Assembly: GCA_024195265.1 (NCBI GenBank)
Contig: JAJLRJ010000006.1
Location: forward strand, 31,376,934-31,440,933
Direction of reading: 5' to 3'
Length of the DNA stretch: 64,000 bases
From: Dendrophyllia cribrosa
Taxonomy: Eukaryota > Cnidaria > Anthozoa > Scleractinia > Dendrophylliidae
Shown: piece after piece, positions 11,901 to 22,725 of the stretch
Numbering within the stretch: position 1 is the first letter of the stretch
Layout of the letters: every line of letters starts with the position of its first letter
The notes under the pieces: generated by a model
Seen by the model: only the letters and a program-made list of their open reading frames with translations
What the model was told of the DNA's origin: nothing
The model's database searches: none
Made by a program: the position numbers and the translations under genes

Positions 11901-13728
11901 CCACGGCTTCGCCGCTCGAAACTCGCGAATTATCGATCGCGCGCGCCAACAAAAAAACCGCCAGCTACGCAGGCTAAGTGCGTGTGCGATGCAAAACCGT
12001 GTGGAATTTAATGAGTGCAAGCAAGGAGGTCGTTCACTCGCGCGCTCCACGATCTTAGCCCTGGTCAAACGGTGCATGATAGTTGAAACACGCGCTTTCG
12101 TTTGAGCACTATCATCGACTATCACGCATGCCCTATTATTCACCTTGAACATGTTCAAAATTTTCGTAATGCCGTGTAGCATGAAGTTTTTGCGGGTTTT
12201 AATTTTGTTGATTTTGGTCTCGATCCGTAAAAAAAAAAACGCAGAGAAAAACTCTCGCAGAATAATACTCCGCAAAAATGTCAGTCAAAAAAAGAACTAT
12301 GCTTTATAGTGTAAACTTGCGTTACTGAGCAGTACTGTATCACTTAAGATTTACTCGTATTCAGTAAAATGTCAGAGTAGAACTCAATGAAAAGTAGAGC
12401 GTACCGTTATTCAACAAGTAATAAAAGTTGAAAACATGAAAATTCCTTCCTTGTTAATGTTCTGCTGCTTGAACAGGAAATCACAAAAATTAGTTTCCAG
12501 CAGAAATTTCAGTCATCTCGAACCGCAAAAACAAAAAATCGCCAATCCGCAAAAACAAAAAATCGCCAATCCGCAAAATAAAACTCCCACAAAAATATCA
12601 TGTTGCATGGTAACTTTGATCGTTTGTCCGAGCGCGTGATAGTTGATGATAGTTTTTTTTCGGTCAGCTGTTGTTACCTAGAATAGCACGCTCAGCAGAC
12701 TCTATAGGGACCCGAAAACAAAGAAAATATCAGGCAACAAGCTGTCACGGTATTCGAGTCAAACGCGGAGTCAGTGGTTGACTATGACGCGACGTTTGGC
12801 CAACTATCATCAACTATTAGGCACTGTCGTGCACCGTGTGATCGCAATCATGACAGTCAACGATAACAGATAATACTTTTTGGAACAAAACTATCACTCC
12901 CATCAATATTATCGACTATCATGCGCCATTTGCGCAATTATCTCTCCGCTCCACCCGTGCAAACACCAGGACAGTTGCTTCGGCTTGTTGGAAAAGCTAG
13001 GTCATATTTCCTTTTTTGATTCGATGTGTATTTTGTTTCAGGTGAAAAGATGTGAACTGAAAGATCACCTGGAGCAAAACTTACAATGTCATTTTGAGCT
13101 CTCTGTAGATAAACTGAGTGGGGTGCAAGACGAGTGTAAAATCCTAAGGCGAGAGTTAGAACAGATGAAGGTGGATTATCGTGCTATGGGCTCCAAGCTC
13201 ACTTCACTCGAGAAGGATGTCACTGAATTAAAACAAAAACACAAAGACATGGAAACATTCTCGCCATTTATATGGAAAGTAACGGAGTTTTGGGAACGAG
13301 TTAGCAAAGCAAAAAAGGATAAAGATGTTCGAGTCGAAAGCGATTCTTTTTACTTAGGTCCCCAAGGGTATAAGATGAAATTAGCCATGTATCCCAATGG
13401 AACAAAAGAAGCCAGAAACGCCCACATATCACTTTATATTGCACTGATGAAGGGGCGATACGACGCCATATTGCCCTGGCCCTTCCGGTACAAAATTACA
13501 CTGACTATCATCGACCAAAACCCTGACCTAATGCATAGGCATAATTATGTCAAGTCTTTTATTCCAGAACCCTCATGGAAAAGCATGCAGCGACCGACGG
13601 GTGAGGAAAATGAGAGGCGAGGATTTGGAAGGTTTTTCTCGCATGAAAAACTCAGAGCGGGCTCTTATGTTGTAGATGATACGTTATTCGTTAAGTTTGA
13701 AGTGAGTCTGGCGGACAAACCGGTTTAG
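2391..13728 (+). CDS. TRAF-like gene B, complete: RING, TRAF zinc fingers, coiled coil, MATH (7 exons, 442 aa)
   Basis: Joined exons: 2391-2560, 3277-3328, 4960-5061, 5635-5799, 10981-11055, 11557-11634, 13042-13728. All junctions obey GT/AG and keep frame; the only split codon is between exons 1 and 2. The RING spans about residues 27-66 with Cys27, Cys30, Cys42, His44, Cys47, Cys50, Cys63 and a final Asp66, the C3HC3D pattern typical of TRAF E3 ligases. TRAF-type zinc fingers fill about residues 80-235. A coiled coil precedes the MATH domain (about 288-437), which carries GRYDAILPWPF. By family this is a cytoplasmic adaptor and ubiquitin ligase linking receptors to NF-kB or JNK signalling. 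Length and domain order are normal for a TRAF. A possible poly(A) signal ATTAAA lies near 13823. Ligase activity and the receptor partner are inference. Confidence 0.92.
3277..3328 (+). CDS. Gene B exon 2: end of RING
   Basis: 52 bp after TTTTTTCAG, before GTAATT. It supplies the last ligands in ECPVDRE. Gene C has an exon of the same size and phase. Confidence 0.88.
3834..4155. repeat. Palindromic MITE in gene B intron 2
   Basis: The ends are AAAGGCCCGTTTACAC and GTGTAAACGGGCCTTT. The inside is rich in CGATTTTTGTCGC in both orientations, so the whole 320 bp can fold back. The open frames here are by-products of the palindrome. Confidence 0.85.
4300..4720. repeat. Dispersed repeat, inverted copy at 25890-26280
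   Basis: This stretch shares several blocks with 25890-26280 on the other strand, including TTGATACCCACACAAGAG, the CAGGTTG/CAACCTGG core and GGAGTCCCGCCTTAA near the end. No ends or coding potential are visible. It is likely a decayed mobile element. Confidence 0.65.
4960..5061 (+). CDS. Gene B exon 3: first TRAF zinc finger
   Basis: 102 bp, phase 0, after TACATTTAG and before GTACGT. It encodes DIFPDKATERNIL and RCPSEGCDWTG. Gene D exon 3 is also 102 bp with nearly the same peptide. Confidence 0.9.
5635..5799 (+). CDS. Gene B exon 4: TRAF zinc fingers
   Basis: 165 bp, phase 0, after TTCTCCCAG. It carries paired cysteines and histidines (RCPNPHCD, EDHVMNTCQW, HCGHCDEKY). Genes C and D have exons of exactly the same length here. 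Confidence 0.92.
7018..7252. repeat. Two adjacent tandem duplications (53-bp and 72-bp units)
   Basis: A 53-bp unit starting ACAGTTCTTATTTACAGTG occurs at 7018 and 7071. It is followed by a 72-bp unit starting TGACATTTTCCGCGCTCGAC at 7109 and 7181. Confidence 0.85.
7390..7700. repeat. Degenerate tandem repeat, about 2.5 copies
   Basis: GAATGTTCTGCGATAC appears three times (near 7395, 7504 and 7657). Each is followed by GATGACTAACC-like and AAGTCGCTTAGCGAGTGAC blocks. Copies differ in length, so the array has rearranged. Confidence 0.8.
8704..8723. repeat. Poly-C tract next to a TACTCCC element end
   Basis: Twenty Cs directly follow GGGAGTACTCC. This is the same edge sequence seen beside the poly-G at 53249. 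Confidence 0.9.
8989..9068. repeat. Perfect 41-bp tandem duplication
   Basis: The block starting AACCTCGTCGGTTGTTCAAC occurs at 8989 and again at 9030. Confidence 0.9.
9947..9979. repeat. Poly-G tract
   Basis: A near-pure G run broken by single A and T bases. Confidence 0.85.
10195..10216. repeat. Poly-G tract, 22 nt
   Basis: An uninterrupted G run in intron 4 of gene B, only about 220 bp from the previous one. Confidence 0.9.
10981..11055 (+). CDS. Gene B exon 5: TRAF zinc finger
   Basis: 75 bp, phase 0, after CTGTCCACAG and before GTAGAT. It encodes CRRLPVDCSNGCGEVIPREE, the same motif as gene C exon 5. Confidence 0.9.
11557..11634 (+). CDS. Gene B exon 6: TRAF zinc finger
   Basis: 78 bp, phase 0, after TTTCAG and before GTAATT. 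It encodes NCQYDYLGC. Genes C and D have 78-bp exons here. Confidence 0.9.
11800..11976. repeat. Palindromic MITE in gene B intron 6
   Basis: The arms begin CCTGCGTAGCTGGCGGTTTT and end AAAACCGCCAGCTACGCAGG, with a GCGGCGAAGCCG centre. Related copies lie at 26447-26626 and around 27850 and 28260. Confidence 0.9.
12519..12590. repeat. Short tandem repeat, three 22-bp units
   Basis: The unit CCGCAAAAACAAAAAATCGC is repeated with small changes. Confidence 0.8.
13042..13728 (+). CDS. Gene B exon 7: coiled coil and MATH domain
   Basis: Starts after TTTTGTTTCAG at 13041 and ends at TAG. It begins VKRCELKDHLE, completing the last zinc finger. A coiled coil follows (leucines spaced in heptads in ILRRELEQM and LTSLEKDVTELK), then the MATH domain. 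The frame is open further upstream, but the acceptor site and gene D both place the exon start here. Confidence 0.93.
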   Translation: MKRCELKDHLEQNLQCHFELSVDKLSGVQDECKILRRELEQMKVDYRAMGSKLTSLEKDVTELKQKHKDMETFSPFIWKVTEFWERVSKAKKDKDVRVESDSFYLGPQGYKMKLAMYPNGTKEARNAHISLYIALMKGRYDAILPWPFRYKITLTIIDQNPDLMHRHNYVKSFIPEPSWKSMQRPTGEENERRGFGRFFSHEKLRAGSYVVDDTLFVKFEVSLADKPV

Positions 13729-15049
13729 AAATTATGTGAAACTCCTCACTATTCTTCAGGCGTTGTAGCCAGCCAATAGTTTCTTGTGTACATGTCTCTA
13801 TGATAGGCCCATCATGCCTGAAATTAAACATTGACAGCCATTACATATAATGCAGAAAAACAATTATAACAATAGAGTTTTTACGGCCAGCTAGCTAGCT
13901 ATAATTTTGAATTGACTGAGGTGCTAGAAATGTTGTCTCACGCCGGACGTAGACTGTTTTTGAACCTCGAGACTGATCCCATCTTTTATTTTGTTGTCTG
14001 GTAGCATGTTCAGGTGTTCAGATAGCAGGGAGGGCGCGAAGGAGCAGAGCGAGGCGAGCGGAAATAGAAGAGAGGAGGCGTTTTTCCCGCTTGTTCGCGC
14101 ACCGGTTTTTAGCTGCACCCCGGCAGCACATTCTTAATGCCTGGAACAGGCTAGTTACGAGGTGTCAGAATCCTCGTTTTGATTTTTACCCCTAAGAAAT
14201 AATTACCGCAAAACACATTTTCACAGGATTCCAATGAGGTTTACATCACAAGAAGTCCTTTCCTTTAAAACTAGTTGGGCGGGATGAAAAACACACGAGC
14301 GCAGGCGCAAACAACCTGTCGAAGTGTCACGGGAAATACGACGTGCTTCGTCATCCACAACTAAATGTTGCGAAAAAAAGAATAGCGGGCTATAATATCC
14401 CATGTCAGCTCCATTCCTATGGTTTCCCCCAACCCTGAGAAAAAGAAAAAGAAAAAGAAAGAAAAACTATTGGGGCGTGTTTCACAAATCTCCAGAAAGC
14501 AAACGGGCCAGAAAGCTATAGTATTTTTAGCCGTGCCCCCTTCCCTCCCCCTCCCCCTCTCCCTCCAAAAACACCCCCCCCCCCCCCCGAGCTCTCTAAT
14601 CGCAGGCTACAGTATTTTTTAAATCAAGTTTCTATCGGATGGCGGTGTAGCTTCTACGACTTTCTAACGGCGCAAACCAGTTCGATTTGTTTCTTCAATT
14701 TTGGATTTTATTGCTTAGCTTAGCAACAAAAATTGGATCTTTTTTGTAAACATTCTGGGCAGTGATGTAGCCCGGGGATGTAGCCTGATGCGGACCTAAA
14801 AAGGTTTTGGGGATTTTGAGAGACGCCCGGGGTACGCCCGCCTGGTCCGAGTCTGGTGACATTTGTAAACCCATACAGCGGGTCACTGGAAACAACTTTG
14901 TCTCGTTTCCTTCAGAACGCCTCTTGATGTGTCTGTCAGATTTTCTCAAGCAATAAAAGTAATGTGACATAACAAAACTGTTATTTCATAATCGTGTTTA
15001 CGGATCATTATGCAAAACGCCGAACCAAGTAACCGTGGTGCTTACCCGG
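13729..15049. other. Downstream of gene B, mostly unrecognised
   Basis: It holds a short poly-C (14574-14588) and the repeat edge GCCTGGAACAGGCTAG near 14140, which also occurs in tandem at 40979-41066. No gene is supported. Confidence 0.5.
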
Positions 15050-15325
15050 AGGACTCCCACATAAAAATGACGGGTGTGCTCGTCGTACCTTTTTGGGGTC
15101 AACATTTGTAGTTTGGTACCGCCTTAGGATGTTTAAGGCGTACCTCTTTAATAGGGTATTGAGCCGAAAACAGTATGACTTGGAACTATCATGTCTTAGA
15201 ATTGATATCTCTGGGGAGTAAAAATTCATTTGAGTCACGTCCATCAAACGAGATTTTGGTACCTTTTAGGGTGGTTTCGAAAATTTCCGACGAGCACCCC
15301 AATCATTTTTATATGGGAGTTCCTC
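15050..15325. repeat. Foldback repeat ending in ACTCCCA
   Basis: GGACTCCCACATAAAAATGA at 15051 faces TCATTTTTATATGGGAGTTC at 15303. GTGCTCGTCG and CGACGAGCAC pair just inside. The ACTCCCA edge is shared with the element at 53249-53706. Confidence 0.75.
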
Positions 15326-15511
15326 GAGGGGGAGGGGTCCTTAGTAGGCGAGCTTTATAACTATTCTGCACTGCGTGCCCATAATAATTTTGTGACTGCC
15401 TTGTAAATATAATGACATTTATTAAATATCAATTGAACTTAAAAAGCCACACATTCGAAAGTTGATGTCTGCTGAAATGGAGTTTGAGTTCATTTTGACA
15501 AGGGGTTGGAT

Positions 15512-15811
15512 TATTAGCGGAGCTCTGCGGGCCGAAGGCCCGCGCGTAGCCCCATACTCATAGAACCTATGCCCGTCATTTTTCATGGTCATGGCTAGCG
15601 GAATGTTTCGCGGGCGCGCGTGTGCCCGCCGGCCTCCGCCATCGCGCAGGACTAGCTCGCGGGCGCATATGACGTCGCAAAACCTGAGCGTACGACGTCA
15701 TGTTGAAACCAAAGCGAGGCTTTGTTTTTCGCGCGGTTAAACGGCCGAATGTCCGTCAGCTGGGAAAACACTTTGATGTTTCGCTGTGAATTTACTATAC
15801 GGAGAAAACCG
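15512..15811 (+). repeat. 1.2-kb dispersed repeat, copy A, first part
   Basis: It begins AGCGGAGCTCTGCGGGCCGA and matches the far end of copy B (56172 downward, other strand), including the stretch TTCGCGGGCGC near 15608. Copy A is interrupted by a hAT-like element and by the TTAA elements, and resumes at 16772 and 32432. Confidence 0.8.
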
Positions 15812-16771
15812 GAGGGTTGTCCAATACACCCGAACTGAGTCGATTCGTCTAGGTTTGTTGACGAATCGACAACTGAAAATATCCCGAGAATATGACGATA
15901 TAATAACTTCCACTCCTTAACCCACCCCCTCCCCAACCACCACCACCGCATACTGGCCCTCACCTCCACCCCCCACTTCCTCACTCCCTGTACCATCACC
16001 CCACCCTGTCGAACGCACTCCCCTAATTTCCAATTACTACTAGTCTACCTGCGTAGATTGCGTACCTTTGAATGGTCAGCAGACAAGAAAAAAACACGCC
16101 AGTAGCGGCCACACATATATACTGATTTTACTAGACTATACACCATAAACGATTAAATACATACATGTAACAGCCGGTGAACATTTTCGTTTGTTTTCTA
16201 AGTGTCTCGCAAATTGACTTCCGGGAAGACGGATCGACTACAAGAACCCCGAATCAAGTCGATTCGAGTCGAATCGAGACGATTCGTTCACATTTTCTAC
16301 CCTCCCTGCTTGCTGTGTCACACGTGACCAATTTCCGGTGAGTCGGATTGACTTTCAAAGACCGTCGTGTCGAACCGAGCACACGCTTGATGTCTTTTGT
16401 CGCGATATGTTCCTTTCTCGTGCACACGCTTTAAGAACGAGGAAGGTTCGAGCACACGCTTGATATCTTTCGTCGCGATATGTTCCTTTCTCGTGCACAC
16501 GCTTTAAGAACGAGGAAGGTTCATGTTGTGTCATTGTTTCATTTGACCACCTTTCCGGTGAGCCCGATATCGACTTTCACGAAGATGGTTCGTGTCGAAC
16601 CGAGCACACGCTTGATGTATTTCCGTTCTCGTGCACACGCTTTGTGTTGTTGTCTTAAGCAACCACACTTCCGGTTGGTCGTCCACTAAATCGCGACCTG
16701 TTTCCGGTGAGAGTCGAATCGTCAACTGCCTTAGACGAATCGACTCAGTTTGGGTGTATTGGACATGCTTG
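15812..16771. mobile_element. hAT-like non-autonomous element (8-bp target duplication)
   Basis: The element is flanked by GAAAACCG at 15804-15811 and 16772-16779. Its inverted ends share TGTCCAATACACCC and the next block CTGAGTCGATTCGTCTA. Copy B of the host repeat has a single uninterrupted GAAAACCG near 55890, so this is a real insertion. It encodes nothing recognisable. An 8-bp duplication is the hAT hallmark; the superfamily call is inference. Confidence 0.82.
16376..16521. repeat. Tandem repeat, two 73-bp units plus a partial third
   Basis: The unit starts CGAGCACACGCTTGAT and repeats at 16376 and 16449, with a partial copy near 16597. It lies inside the hAT-like element. Confidence 0.85.
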
Positions 16772-17020
16772 GAAAACCGTTTAAATTAAAGGCGTTATTT
16801 CCCTGAATATTTCGCGGTTTGCTACTCAAGACAAGGATACTAATTAAGGGATACTCAGGAGGATCAGAAGCCGCTTTAGTGAAAAAAGACGAGCTTTCAG
16901 GGATAAAATCTTGTTTCGAGGAACTTCATGTATTACGTTTTTATCAATGCGGGAGATGTTTGTTTTTCACGGATTTCAGAAGCAGAAGCGGAGATTTGAA
17001 TTTCCAGGCAAGCGAGGGAC
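16772..17020 (+). repeat. 1.2-kb dispersed repeat, copy A, middle part
   Basis: Matches copy B on the other strand (55658-55895) up to the TTAA at 17021, where the foldback element begins. Confidence 0.82.
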
Positions 17021-17024
17021 TTAA

Positions 17025-18244
17025 GACCGAGTCCACCAGAGGACCACTGTCCAGGCAGGGGTGATACATGCCATCTCTCCAATTTTGATGAAACTTTGCC
17101 AGATTGTAGGAACCACTCAATAACTCAAAAACACAAAGTGGTTTGGTTTCGCGATTTTTCCCCTGGGAGTTAGACCACCCCCCCTGTTTTTTTCCCCCAA
17201 ATACCAAACAATCCACTAAAATAAACATCAAAACTACATACCACGCCTGGTTACAGAATACAATGAATTTTATTTATTTTTCACATGAATAAAGACTGGA
17301 CCTATGTTATTTAACATGCCTAGTTTCAAGTCATTTGCAGTGACAGGTGTCAATCAAGAGCTTTCAATGCTCACCCATATCATAAAAGATTGCGTGATTA
17401 TGCAAATTAGCACAACTTCTGATCCAAATATCGCCAAAGTGCAACCCTCTTTTTTGAAACAATTTTTACCACGGTTCAGAACCATCCTAGATCTAATAAA
17501 ATCGAGAATAAAATTTTTGGGACCTGTTATTTTTTTGCGACTACAGCCGTTAAAGCAACGTGACTACAGAATGGTTCTCACAAAGAGAGGACCAAATCTA
17601 AGAAAAAAAGTATTGCAGAATCAATTTGTTAACGCAATTTCTTAGTTAATGAGATAAAAACTGTCCTTAAATATTATTTATATCAGTTAAAACTAACTGA
17701 AGGTAAAATTCATTGCAATATCTCTGAAAATACCCAGGAAAATCATAGTATCAACACCCAAATTCTACTCCGATGCTCCGAATATTGGAATGAACAGTCG
17801 TGATATTTGAATTCTAAAGCATCAAGATGTTACATACGAATTTTTCTGGCCATAATCTTGTTGTTTAGATTGCTCTTGGGACCTTGCTGAATCATTAAAG
17901 CTCGCGTACTGACCTTGCAGTTAGTTCTTGTCAATACTTAGTTGCAACGATTCACGCTCTCTCTGCATGTAAACACATGAGTTATAAGTCGTATCGATCC
18001 CTGACATTATTGTTTGCCCTGACAAATAGAGTCCTGAGCTCATACATTGGATTGTCCATTCCATATTGGTTCAAGCAAATGTTAAATTGTTGATTTAGCC
18101 TCATCGGCAAGCAAGTAAACACCGAGTAATATGAACTGTCGAAGTTCGTCGAAGCTGAATGCGTGACAAAATGAGCCCATGAGCCCAGGACCCCGGTAAG
18201 CGGTAAATACAATTACCACAGACGATTATAGTTTGTAGTAAATC
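17025..18244 (+). repeat. Left long arm of the foldback element
   Basis: This 1.2-kb arm is the reverse complement of 28516-29731. Apparent proteins in it are mirrored in the other arm and degrade differently, so I do not treat them as genes. Confidence 0.9.
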
Positions 18245-18618
18245 TCTACTAAAAGCTGGTAAAAAAATAGTTTTAACTATCTATTAAACCTAGAGATTTG
18301 TCTTCCAGTTTAGTGTAACTATAATGTATTATCTTATAAATCACAATTGTACCGGTAATGCGTGATAGATATGATCTAGTCGTGTGATTGAAACCTCGAA
18401 CATTACGTGACAGATAAAGTCCTGAACTCACACATTCGATTGAGGTTCATAAAATCAATCAATAGGGACTTTAAGCACCGGGAACCGGAACGGCAACGGC
18501 GACGTCGAAACCGAGAAAAGACTGGGCAGAGAACGCGGTCTTGGCGCGAAGTTACAAAAGCTACAGAACCGCAACGTTTGCCAAATGTGCAGCTCGGTAG
18601 AGGCGGCTCTTTTCCGAA

Positions 18619-18822
18619 ATGTGCTCGCTAAATGAGGTTAGGGAAATGCTTCTCATAAGCCGTGTCAAGAAAATAATCAACGACGGGCAGTATATGCTCT
18701 TGTACGATTTGAACACGTCCAATAATCTTGACCTGCCGTACGATTCTTACGACTGTTTTGACTTCGATGTTGTTGAGGACGACATAAATCATAAAATCAG
18801 ACATAAATCTCACATAAATTAA
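18619..18822 (+). pseudogene. Harbinger transposase, N-terminal remnant
   Basis: About 67 residues that align with the first residues of the intact transposase at 19637. The shared core is LLYDLN, preceded by a matching hydrophobic stretch and followed by an acidic segment with FD residues. The frame is lost soon after. It belongs to the outer element. Confidence 0.75.
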
Positions 18823-19636
18823 TCTTTCACGATTAGTACCCAGAAGCGTTATCAAAAACAAACTAAAAAGGATCCTGAAGAGAGCATTGAGGTTTGAACG
18901 GGTAGAAATTAGGATTAACAGTTTACGCAGTGGCTATTCGTACGGCACCCGTACGCGGACTTCGATTTGCTATTCGTACGGGAGTCCAAAACTTTCGTCA
19001 ATTTTCGATGTTATTCTTCACTTTTGTTGATCCACAATATTAAATGCTCGTTTAGTTTTACGAAGCGCTTCTGGTAAGCGATGTTGATTTGGCTCAGACT
19101 AATTTGCGAGCGAGCGACTCATTTCGTGACTCTTAAGAAATTTTTCGCGTCAAAGAATACTCCCGTACGGCCAACTATTCGTACGGGAGTCCGAAAACTT
19201 TCGACAATTTTCGATGTTATTCTTCACTTTTGTTGATCCACAATGAAGAACACCTTTTGCCGTACGTGAGTGATTCTTTTCGATTCTTTTTATTATTATA
19301 TGTTTCATTATCAATAATTTGAGTGTCTGGGACATCTAACAAGTTAAGTGTCAAAAAATTAATTCAAATTGTTATAATATATCTGGACATACATACCAGT
19401 TCTTCTCTGTTAACTAAACAACTTGTGAGCAAGGAAAGGTAGTCTCAATGGGAGAAGCGTTGGAAACAAAAAACCCAATTACAAGATTCTCGTATGAATA
19501 ACAATAGGGACCTTACGAAAGGACGACGAGAACGCCGACGTCAACTCCGAGGGACTGGGTCGAGACGTTGCCGTTGTCGTCGACGGGGTCGGCCATTTTT
19601 TCGTTACGTGTACAGGTCGGTCGGTCAGTAGACGAA

Positions 19637-20701
19637 ATGCCAAAGATTTGGGAAGCTCTCTTGTTAGCTCACCACTTCAAGTTCTTGAGCGATGAGGAGT
19701 TTATTCTCTTGTATGATTTGAACAAGCCAAAGAATCCTGAAATACCGTGTGGAGGGAAACGCTTCGATATCGATGAATTGTGCGATGATGAATGTCAAAC
19801 GAACTTCAGGTTTTATAGAAACGACATCTATAGGCTGACTGAAGTCTTGGACTTACCAGATGAAATTAAGTGCTACAACGGCCTTGTTGTTGATAAAGTA
19901 GAGGCACTTGCGATGTACTTAAAGCGGTTTGCATATCCATGCCGTTATGCTGATATGGTTCCTTTGTTTTCACGGCCTATTCCGCAAATCTGTATGATTA
20001 CAAACAATGTTATGGACTTCATTTACAATAGGTGGCGCCATTTGTTGTGTGATCTAAACCAACCATGGCTTTCTCGTGCAAATTTAGAAAAGTTTGCCGC
20101 TGCTATACACGATAAAGGTGCTGCACTGGAAAACTGCTGGGCTTTTGTGGATGGAACAGTCAGACCTATCTCACGTCCCGAAACCAACCAGCGAGTGCTT
20201 TACAACGGACACAAGAAAATTCATGCTATAAAATTCCAGAGTGTAGCAGCACCCAATGGCTTAATAGCTAATTTATATGGGCCAGTTGAGGGCAAAAGGC
20301 ACGACAGTTCAATGCTAAGGATGTCGGGATTACTAAATCAACTTCAACAGTACTCTTACAAACCAAATGGAGACTTACTGTGTATATACGGGGACCCTGC
20401 CTACCCCCTCCGACCTCAGCTCCAAGGACCATTTAAAGGTGCCAGACTAACACCAGATCAAGAAGCTTGGAATACGTCTATGAGTAAAGTAAGGGTTGAA
20501 GTTAAGTGGATCTTTGCAGATGTGATAAACTATTTTAAGTTTTTAGGTTTTAATAAAAATCTCAAGATAGGTTTAAGTGCTGTTGGGAAGATGTATCTCT
20601 CTTGTGCTATAACACTTAATGCACATACATGTTTGTATGGATCAACATCATCCACTTATTTTGGAGTTGATCCCCCTACACTTGACCAGTACTTTGTATA
20701 G
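19637..20701 (+). CDS. Harbinger transposase (DDE superfamily), 354 aa, intact
   Basis: The protein cuts and joins DNA at the element ends. The catalytic triad is visible as Asp172 (AFVDGTVRPI), Asp253 (IYGDPAYPL) and Glu288 (KVRVEVKWIF), with the conserved GKRHDSS at 219-225. The N-terminal third would contact its Myb-like partner or DNA. I chose the ATG at 19637 (MPKIWEALL) because the frame upstream only runs into the inverted end. No stop or frameshift is present and the length is usual for the family, so this copy could still be active if its partner is supplied elsewhere. That last point is inference. Confidence 0.92.
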   Translation: MPKIWEALLLAHHFKFLSDEEFILLYDLNKPKNPEIPCGGKRFDIDELCDDECQTNFRFYRNDIYRLTEVLDLPDEIKCYNGLVVDKVEALAMYLKRFAYPCRYADMVPLFSRPIPQICMITNNVMDFIYNRWRHLLCDLNQPWLSRANLEKFAAAIHDKGAALENCWAFVDGTVRPISRPETNQRVLYNGHKKIHAIKFQSVAAPNGLIANLYGPVEGKRHDSSMLRMSGLLNQLQQYSYKPNGDLLCIYGDPAYPLRPQLQGPFKGARLTPDQEAWNTSMSKVRVEVKWIFADVINYFKFLGFNKNLKIGLSAVGKMYLSCAITLNAHTCLYGSTSSTYFGVDPPTLDQYFV

Positions 20702-20782
20702 GGAAGCATAATTATGTTGGAACTGGTAGATTTATGTTACGGGTTTTACTTGTATTGTTGAAATACTTTTGTACTTTATACA

Positions 20783-21428
20783 TTAAGGAGGTTAGAAAGG
20801 GTTTTTAGCTGCATGCGCGCGCGACGTGCACTCGTCATTCATTGACGCACGCGTCAGCTGATTTTCCTTTCAAAAAGTAGCATGCGCAGCTCGCCGGAAA
20901 TGAAAATACTGCATAAAATCGTGCGAACCGGAAATAAATCGTGCATAAAATATTCCTCTTTATCTCAAAAATTTGCTCGGTGACCTATGTTGAAATTTTT
21001 CATGCAAGTAGCATTCAACTTTATCTAACATTTGAGACATTTTGGAAAAAAACTGTAGAGTGGAATTTTTTTAAATCTTTAAAAGCCCTTTTTCGATTTA
21101 TCTCGATTTCCGCAATACAGATTTTTTTTCAAATTTACACAGGAAGTGAAGAATATTGCAAACTTTTAAAAACGCTTATAAAAAAAAAGGGGACTGAGTT
21201 AGTTTTAAAGATAGATTTAAAAAAAATGACTTTTGAGGGGTACATCTTTGGAGGGTTATAGTTACCATGACAACAGATATGATGTCATAAATGGTCTTGA
21301 AGGATACTTTAACAACCCTGTCATAAGCTTGTCTATAATTTGTTTCAGAGACTAAGACTATTACATTTTAATGTTTAATTGTTCTGACATGTACATAAGC
21401 TGTAGGAAACCCTTTCGAGCCTCCTTAA
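20783..21428. mobile_element. TTAA-flanked MITE, copy 1 (646 bp)
   Basis: TTAA at 20783 is followed by GGAGGTTAGAAAGGGTTT. The far end reads AAACCCTTTCGAGCCTCC then TTAA at 21425. A near-identical copy in the other orientation lies at 26975-27619. The open frame inside is not conserved as a protein. Confidence 0.88.
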
Positions 21429-22354
21429 AACACCTTTATGATTTCCTGAAAAATCTGTAAACAGGGACGTATATAACTATGGATCACCCCTGTGAACCCA
21501 GTTCATGAGTCAACTTGCAATTGTGGACTGAATCGGTCCAACAAACAAAAACAACCTTTTTTTCTTATTCCCAAGGCTACGGTATACTACATGATGCTTT
21601 ACACACTTGCTTGTTTATACTCCACAATGCTAAGCTTCTTGAATATTAAATACTTTTTAAATACTTAAAATTTTCTTTTCTGCACATTTTCAAAACTAAA
21701 CTTTGTTTACAATGAATCCAAAACGAAAGCAGTTCATAATAATGGTTGTGTTGCAGCTCTTGTAAGCTTCTAATTTGGCTGGTCCTCTAGTGTAGCAGCT
21801 GTTATTGCTTTGGGGGCTAGGGGCATTGTTTCTGTTGTTTGTGCTATTGTGAACTCGAAGGGTGATGAGCCATTTAGGTAAGACTCTGCGAGAGCTGCTT
21901 CATTGCCCTGGGTATGGTATTTTGTCTTTACATTTCCTCCTCTTTTTGTCCAGGAAAGCTTCATCCTTATCTGGGAAATAATCTCTGCATAAAAATAGTT
22001 TTCACAGCTTTTCTCATAGATTCAAACATTTTACATGGTCCCCCAAATGGCATCAGAACATACAGAAATCATAGTCTTGGGAGAAACAAATACCAAGAAC
22101 AGCATTAAATCTCTTATCATTTAACTTCTGAATGGGAAAAGGGGGTGGAAAGCGAGTGCTAGGAGACTTAATATGTGTTTCTATATATAAAAATAAGGCA
22201 CTAGAGACTTTTATCTGGAAAAAAATCCCTTTCACATTCTATACTACAGAAAATTGTTCCCCCCCCCTTCCTCAACCATGCAACAGAAACACACAATTGA
22301 AATGGTCAGTTCCTGACATTTAATGAGAACACTGATTTATATATAAGGTTTGAT

Positions 22355-22695
22355 AAATGTTCTTGTGACCATAAAAAGATTCCATATAAATCATTGTGGC
22401 CAATAAAAAAAATATAAAACTATTATGGCCCATATAGAAACATGCCATAACCTCTTGTGATTTGTTGCCATTATAAAAGCACATACAACTACTGTGGCCA
22501 ATTTAAAACATGTCATAAACTATTGTGGCCAAAATAAAACATATAATCTATTATGATTTGTGGCCATATTTATAACATGATTTGTGGCCATTATCAAAAC
22601 ATTTAATCTATTGTGGCCAATATAAAACATGTCAAAGTATTGTGGTCAATATAAAACTTGTCATAAACTATTGTGGCCCACATAAAAACATATAA
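22355..22695. repeat. Degenerate AT-rich minisatellite
   Basis: About ten units of roughly 30-35 bp built on TATTGTGGCCAATATAAAAC. It lies between the two genes of the inner Harbinger. Confidence 0.82.
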
Positions 22696-22725
22696 CTGTC
22701 AACATGTGTAACAATGTCACTAACA

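Noticed and set aside
11784..12275. Overlapping frames on both strands around 12 kb
   Set aside because: They run across the palindromic MITE at 11800-11976 and low-complexity sequence.
12880..13041. Upstream extension of the gene B last exon
   Set aside because: The TTTTGTTTCAG acceptor at 13041 and the aligned start in gene D place the exon border at 13042. The upstream part lacks family similarity.
17304..18212. Apparent proteins in the left foldback arm, mirrored in the right arm
   Set aside because: They match only because the arms are inverted copies; frames break at different points and no domain is seen.
20941..21261. 106-codon open frame, with a near-copy on the minus strand at 27234-27461
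   Set aside because: Both lie inside copies of the same TTAA MITE. The shared peptide only reflects shared repeat DNA and has no domain.
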